The position numbers were made by a program, and so were the translations under genes. From contig QMUN01000019.1 of NCBI GenBank assembly GCA_003660605.1, positions 1-8,842 of the forward strand: a stretch of DNA of 8,842 nucleotides, read 5' to 3'. The DNA is from Thermococci archaeon. Lineage in GTDB: Archaea > Methanobacteriota_B > Thermococci > Methanofastidiosales > B48-G16. The notes below the pieces were generated by a model that searched no databases, was not told the DNA's origin, and saw only the letters and a list, made by a program, of their open reading frames with translations. Positions 5,318 through 8,842 of this stretch are shown here, piece by piece (the first letter of the stretch is position 1; each line of letters starts with the position of its first letter).

Positions 5318-7347
5318 GAGATCACCGGAATACTGATAACAATTTCCGTCCCTTTCTCTACATCTTTTATCTCGAATTTTCCATTGAATCTATCAAGAAT
5401 TTTATTTGTAAGATAAAATCCTATTCCTGTTCTTTTTGACAATGTTTCTAAATTCTCGATGATATCTTCTCTCTTTTCCTTTGAAATTCCAAGACCATTA
5501 TCGTGTATATATATGTTACAGAAGTCATCTTTTTTTTCTGTTTTTACATCTATGATCACTGGGTCATGGAATGTGTATTCCGCAGAGTTCTCAAAGATGT
5601 TGAAGAATACTTTATCCAGGAAATCGTTAGCTTTTACATAGTATTTCTTGTCTATATTTAGTTTTACTTCTATCTCCCTGTCAAAGTAAGCTTTTATTTT
5701 TTTTATAGATCTCTCTATAGATTTATTAAGATCGAATCTTTCTATTTTTGTATCTTTTATTGTCTTTAAAATCTTTATGCTCTCCGCAAGCCTTTTAGAT
5801 TTTTCTATGGATTTTTTTATACCTTTAATATTTTTCTTTCTCGTCTCCTCATCCTTTGCATTCTCAAGAAGATAGAGATACCCCGATATAATCTGGTTGA
5901 TATTCCCCACATCGTGCCCCAAAACATCTGCATAGAACTCCGCTTCCTTTCTCGCTTTTTCTCTTTGCTGTTCGAGGCGTTTGTGCTCGGTGATATCACG
6001 GATAACAACTAGTATCGCTGGTTTGCCTTGGTAAATCAACGGGGCTGCTGCAGCCTCCCCATTGATCATAGTTCCATCAAGACGTATGAACTTTTCTTCG
6101 AGGAGGGGAACTCTTTCGCCTTTCTGTTCTATATTTCGATCTCGTTCTTCTACGATCCTCAAATAATCAGGATGTATGATATCGCTTATTGGTTTTCCAA
6201 TGAGATCTTCTGGATTTGCTGCGCCGAGAAATTCCATCATAGCAGGATTCACAAAAACAATCTTACGGTCGCTGTGAACATAAACTGCATCAGGTGAGAT
6301 TTTAATAAGTTGTCGATACTTTTCTTCACTCTCTTGTAGCTCTTTCTCTGTCTTTTTGCGCTCTGCTTCCAGTTCTATGCTGTACAGAGCAAGGGCAAGG
6401 TCTCCAGTGACTTCTTTGAATAATGATTGTTCTTCTTTGTCAATAAGGAACTCAACAGGCACGGTGACATGCAGCACTCCATAGATTCTTTCACCGTACT
6501 CCAAACGAACAGCCATTGTTCCAATACCATCAGTACAATTTTTCATCATGATGCAATCGATACAGATAGATAATGGGTTTTTGATTACCACAATCTCCGA
6601 TTGATTCAGTGCTTTTCGAGTACAATCAGGCAACTCGCCACGTTTCAGCTGTTCAATCATGGGCAGGAACTTCACGCCCAAGCCGGCTTCGGTGGCAGTT
6701 ACAAGCCCGCCAGACTCATCAAAAATAGTGATCCAAGCGGTATAATAGCCACGAGTTTTAATAAGAGTGTCACAGGCACCACTAAGTAGGCGGTCACGGT
6801 CTTTTTCCCGAGCAATAAGCTGATTTACCTTGCGGATGGCAAGAAGTATGAGATTCAGGTGTTTTATCTCTTTTTCCGCTTTTTTTCGTTCGGTGATATC
6901 CAGAATCTGAGCTACCGTCCTCACCTTTCCTGCTGAATCTTTAATCACGGTAGAACTGATTTCTACTCGCCTTTTTTCACCATTTTTTTGTACAACGTTA
7001 AATTCGTACCGAGAAGGAACTTTCTCTCCTCTCTGCCTTTTTATGTACCGATCTGCAACAAGCTGCTTACTTTCTTCATCAAGAAATTCTCGAAAATCAT
7101 GACCTATGATCTTTTCACGAGAATACTTCAAGATTCGACATAATTCGTCGTTTACATAGATAAATTTATAATCTTCACCCACAATAAGAATTCCTGCATG
7201 GGAGTTTTCTACTATGGAACGATATCTCTCTTCGCTTTCTTTTAATGCCTCTTCTACTTTTTTGTGTTCAGCTTCCAATTTCTCCAGCTTAGCAATTCTC
7301 TGACGCAATTCTTCTATAATTTGATCTTTTGATTTTTTTTCTTTCAT
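5314..7347 (-). CDS. Cytoplasmic PAS-GAF-PAS sensor histidine kinase
   Basis: This 677-residue protein has, in order: a charged coiled coil (about 8-45), PAS/PAC 1 (about 40-153, ending ILDITERKKAE), a helical linker, a GAF domain (about 186-330), PAS/PAC 2 (about 335-453, ending VIRDITEHKRLE), a dimerisation helix with the phosphorylated His at H478 in LGHDVGN, and an ATPase domain (about 545-677). The ATPase domain shows NIFENSAEY (N box, 583-591), DNGLGI (616-621) and GIGFYLTNKI (641-650). There are no membrane segments, so it senses a cytoplasmic signal such as redox state or a small ligand. The GAF domain has cysteines at 242, 262, 265 and 271. Bases encoding the sensor part are richer in GC than those of the kinase core. 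The short leader holds AGGA about seven bases before ATG 7347. The cognate regulator follows directly. Confidence 0.93.
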   Translation of the reverse strand: MKEKKSKDQIIEELRQRIAKLEKLEAEHKKVEEALKESEERYRSIVENSHAGILIVGEDYKFIYVNDELCRILKYSREKIIGHDFREFLDEESKQLVADRYIKRQRGEKVPSRYEFNVVQKNGEKRRVEISSTVIKDSAGKVRTVAQILDITERKKAEKEIKHLNLILLAIRKVNQLIAREKDRDRLLSGACDTLIKTRGYYTAWITIFDESGGLVTATEAGLGVKFLPMIEQLKRGELPDCTRKALNQSEIVVIKNPLSICIDCIMMKNCTDGIGTMAVRLEYGERIYGVLHVTVPVEFLIDKEEQSLFKEVTGDLALALYSIELEAERKKTEKELQESEEKYRQLIKISPDAVYVHSDRKIVFVNPAMMEFLGAANPEDLIGKPISDIIHPDYLRIVEERDRNIEQKGERVPLLEEKFIRLDGTMINGEAAAAPLIYQGKPAILVVIRDITEHKRLEQQREKARKEAEFYADVLGHDVGNINQIISGYLYLLENAKDEETRKKNIKGIKKSIEKSKRLAESIKILKTIKDTKIERFDLNKSIERSIKKIKAYFDREIEVKLNIDKKYYVKANDFLDKVFFNIFENSAEYTFHDPVIIDVKTEKKDDFCNIYIHDNGLGISKEKREDIIENLETLSKRTGIGFYLTNKILDRFNGKFEIKDVEKGTEIVISIPVIS

Positions 7348-7380
7348 ACAAATTCCTATAGCATTTGATTATTCTATATC

Positions 7381-7388
7381 TTATATCT
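7381..7388 (-). promoter_or_regulatory. TATA box for the histidine kinase operon
   Basis: Read on the minus strand, AGATATAA is centred about 37 bases before the ATG at 7347. This places transcription start near 7358 and gives a leader of roughly ten bases holding an AGGA ribosome site. A second AT-rich element (GATATAG) follows immediately, so the exact box is uncertain. Confidence 0.45.
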
Positions 7389-7462
7389 TTTTATTGTTTT
7401 TAACCTTTTGTACGAGTTCACAACATTCAGTTTCTATGCACGAGAATAATGACCGAAATACA

Positions 7463-7468
7463 TTTATA
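7463..7468 (+). promoter_or_regulatory. TATA box for the NYN-lipoprotein operon
   Basis: TTTATA, in the context CATTTATAGA, sits 50-55 bases before the proposed TTG start at 7518. Transcription would begin near 7490, leaving a leader of about 28 bases that contains the GGTGAT ribosome site. It is back-to-back with the kinase promoter about 80 bases to the left. Confidence 0.45.
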
Positions 7469-7507
7469 GAGGAAGGCTATAAAGGACTATGTATTGATCA
7501 TATAGCT

Positions 7508-7513
7508 GGTGAT
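7508..7513 (+). promoter_or_regulatory. Ribosome binding site that decides the NYN gene start
   Basis: GGTGAT has its GGTG core six bases before TTG 7518, close to the AGGTG/GGTG plus five-base spacing seen for the DUF885, NadC and receiver genes and for the gene starting at 8790. It covers the alternative GTG start at 7509, which has no ribosome site of its own. This favours TTG 7518 as the true start. Confidence 0.5.
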
Positions 7514-7517
7514 ACAG

Positions 7518-8039
7518 TTGCCGTTAGAATGGAAAAAGATCACAGGAGTTGGAAGAGGTCTTACCAAGTCCGTGGGCAAAATAGCCAAGAGAAAAAAGAA
7601 AGTAGGTAAAAAGATCGGACTTATAATAGACGGTCCAAATATACTCAGAAAAGAATTTGGAGTGAACATGGAGCATATAGCCGATATTCTTAATGATATA
7701 GGCGACATAAGGATAGCAAAAGTTATTCTTAACCAGTACGCATCACAGGGACTGATAGAGGCCATAGCTAATCAGGGCTTTGAAGTTATCGTCGTTGCTG
7801 GAGACACAGATGTGATGATGGGAATGATTTCTATGGAACTTATATACAATGAGAATATTGATACAGTAGCTTTGGCCACGAGAGATGCAGATTTTCTTCC
7901 TATCATAAACAAAGCTAAAGAATACGGAAAGGAAACAATAATAATAGGGATGGATCCAGGTTTCTCTGCTGCGTTGCAGAATGCGGCAGATTATGTTGTA
8001 AAGATGGGGGAATCAAAAGATGAAGAACTTGAAGAATAA
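7518..8039 (+). CDS. NYN-domain (PIN-like) putative ribonuclease, TIGR00288-type
   Basis: This protein of about 173 residues resembles the archaeal NYN-domain family known as TIGR00288, related to LabA/PIN-like nucleases. After a basic N-terminus come LIIDGPNILRKEF with the first acidic residue and Asn, AGDTDVMM, and ATRDADFLPII. Numbered from the alternative GTG at 7509, the key residues are D41, N44, D99, D101, D126 and D128. They form the acidic metal-binding cluster expected of a nuclease. The basic start (KIAKRKKKVGKK) would suit RNA binding. The substrate and cellular role are unknown. TTG 7518 is preferred on ribosome-site spacing; an in-frame stop lies just before GTG 7509, so no longer start is possible. 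The last 20 bases overlap the lipoprotein gene, which indicates one transcript. Confidence 0.82.
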   Translation: MPLEWKKITGVGRGLTKSVGKIAKRKKKVGKKIGLIIDGPNILRKEFGVNMEHIADILNDIGDIRIAKVILNQYASQGLIEAIANQGFEVIVVAGDTDVMMGMISMELIYNENIDTVALATRDADFLPIINKAKEYGKETIIIGMDPGFSAALQNAADYVVKMGESKDEELEE

Positions 8040-8790
8040 GTTGTTATGTATTGGGATTATACTCCTCTTTGTAGTTTCTTTTGGATGCACGGAGAAAGAA
8101 CAAGATGAAACTAATACTCCGGCTCCCGAGACAACAAATCCTCCTGAGACAACTGTTGCACCTAATAATCCACCTGTGGCAAAATTTTCAATGTTTCCAG
8201 AAGATCCCAGAGATACCCAAAAAATTACATTCAAAAACGAGAGTACAGATCCAGATGATGATCCTCTACGATTTGAATGGTACGTAGACGAAGAATATAA
8301 CTGTGCGTGTTTTTCGATCAGCGAAAAACTCTCTGAAGGAGAACATACTGTCAGACTCGTTGCTAAGGATGTTAATGGAAATAAAGATGAGTACGAATTA
8401 AAATTTTATGTATCAGGAACTTTTATAAAAGAGGATGTCTCGGAATTAGTTTTGAGAAGGGAAGAAGTGGGTATGTGGAGTCTTGTTGCAGATGAGTATT
8501 TGGGAGAAAACTCTTACCATACAGTTCTTGAAAATGGTGAAAACAGAATAGAGTGTACAGTTGAGAAATATGATACGGTGGAGGATGCAGAAAACAAGTT
8601 TAAGGAGTACTTCGTCATGACATTCCCGTATCCAACAATCGGAAACGAAACTACGTATGAAGAAAATGATGTTATACATGTTATATTCAGATACGGAAAT
8701 CTCATCTGCAAGATATCGATAAATACAAATCTCGAGGATGCAATATTATACTCAAAGATCTGGGGGGCAAAACTTAATCAGGTGGGATAG
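8020..8790 (+). CDS. PKD-domain lipoprotein
   Basis: This 256-residue exported protein has a basic N-terminus, a hydrophobic stretch (8-20) and a lipobox ending FVVSFGC, so C23 is the likely lipidated residue and the protein is anchored outside the membrane. A Thr/Pro-rich linker (about 26-52) leads to a PKD-like beta-sandwich (about 51-131), recognisable by NNPPVAKF, STDPDDDPLRFEWYVD and EGEHTVRLVAKD. Residues 135-256 form a separate domain that I do not recognise, with C179 and C230. The gene overlaps the NYN gene by 20 bases, with a weak G-rich ribosome site (8006-8010) nine bases before the ATG. It overlaps the next gene at its stop. PKD domains usually mediate surface protein or carbohydrate contacts; no specific ligand can be inferred. 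Confidence 0.85.
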   Translation: MKNLKNKLLCIGIILLFVVSFGCTEKEQDETNTPAPETTNPPETTVAPNNPPVAKFSMFPEDPRDTQKITFKNESTDPDDDPLRFEWYVDEEYNCACFSISEKLSEGEHTVRLVAKDVNGNKDEYELKFYVSGTFIKEDVSELVLRREEVGMWSLVADEYLGENSYHTVLENGENRIECTVEKYDTVEDAENKFKEYFVMTFPYPTIGNETTYEENDVIHVIFRYGNLICKISINTNLEDAILYSKIWGAKLNQVG

Positions 8791-8842
8791 TGCGGTATTT
8801 TTTAATTTTCTTATTGCTTTTACTTCTTTTTCCTCTTCAGGG
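8790..8842 (+). CDS. Start of an exported or membrane protein, cut by the window edge
   Basis: A GTG start overlaps the lipoprotein stop (TAGTG). AGGTG at 8780-8784 lies exactly five bases upstream, the same spacing as for several other genes here. The 17 visible codons read MRYFLIFLLLLLFPLQ and one more partial codon, so they encode a short basic N-terminus and a hydrophobic run typical of a signal peptide or first membrane helix. The frame is open to the edge. It is probably co-translated with the lipoprotein and so may act with it at the cell surface. Nothing more can be said about its function. Confidence 0.65.
   Translation, partial: MRYFLIFLLLLLLFPLQ

Noticed and set aside
7394..7609. 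71-codon open frame on the plus strand upstream of and overlapping the NYN gene
   Set aside because: It begins in the kinase promoter, has no ribosome site, and its second half is a shadow of the NYN gene in another frame. An apparent start MHENNDRN at 7436 gives no recognisable protein.
8799..8842. Pyrimidine-rich tract as a terminator after the lipoprotein gene
   Set aside because: It is better explained as codons for Leu and Phe in a signal peptide starting at GTG 8790 with a well-spaced AGGTG.

Overview
The window reads as a piece of an AT-rich archaeal chromosome, most likely a euryarchaeon in the broad sense. The evidence is TATA boxes about 25 bases before gene starts, leaderless or very short leaders, ribosome sites of AGGTG or GGTG type about five bases before the start codon, an archaeal NYN-domain protein of the TIGR00288 type, a THEP1-like NTPase, a vapBC-like locus and an archaeal-style PAS/GAF histidine kinase. 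A species cannot be named from this sequence. No rRNA, tRNA, CRISPR array or complete insertion sequence was seen.

Left edge (1-452): a short, GC-richer stretch open on both strands is followed by a probable VapB-type antitoxin gene (130-309) and a decayed VapC PIN-domain toxin (306-430). The toxin remnant still shows the family's N-terminal motif but has a frameshift, a Trp-to-stop change and probably an internal deletion.

Plus-strand operon (453-4954): a THEP1-like NTPase, a DUF885 putative metallopeptidase, quinolinate phosphoribosyltransferase (NadC) and two adjacent Cas4-like RecB-family nucleases. Gaps are short or overlapping. The promoter's TATA box lies at the end of the toxin remnant. 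The last three genes are tightly packed: NadC overlaps the first Cas4-like gene by four bases, and the two Cas4-like genes share one base. This pair, far from any CRISPR array, is the most interesting part of the window.

Minus-strand two-component operon (7347 down to 4967): a cytoplasmic PAS-GAF-PAS histidine kinase overlaps by four bases a stand-alone receiver protein. It converges on the Cas4 operon with only 12 bases between the stop codons. The sensor half of the kinase is clearly richer in GC than its catalytic half.

Right-hand plus-strand operon (about 7463 to the end): a NYN-domain putative ribonuclease overlaps a PKD-domain lipoprotein gene, which in turn overlaps the start of a gene encoding a signal peptide or membrane segment that runs off the window. 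The kinase and NYN genes diverge from a 170-base region with a promoter facing each way.
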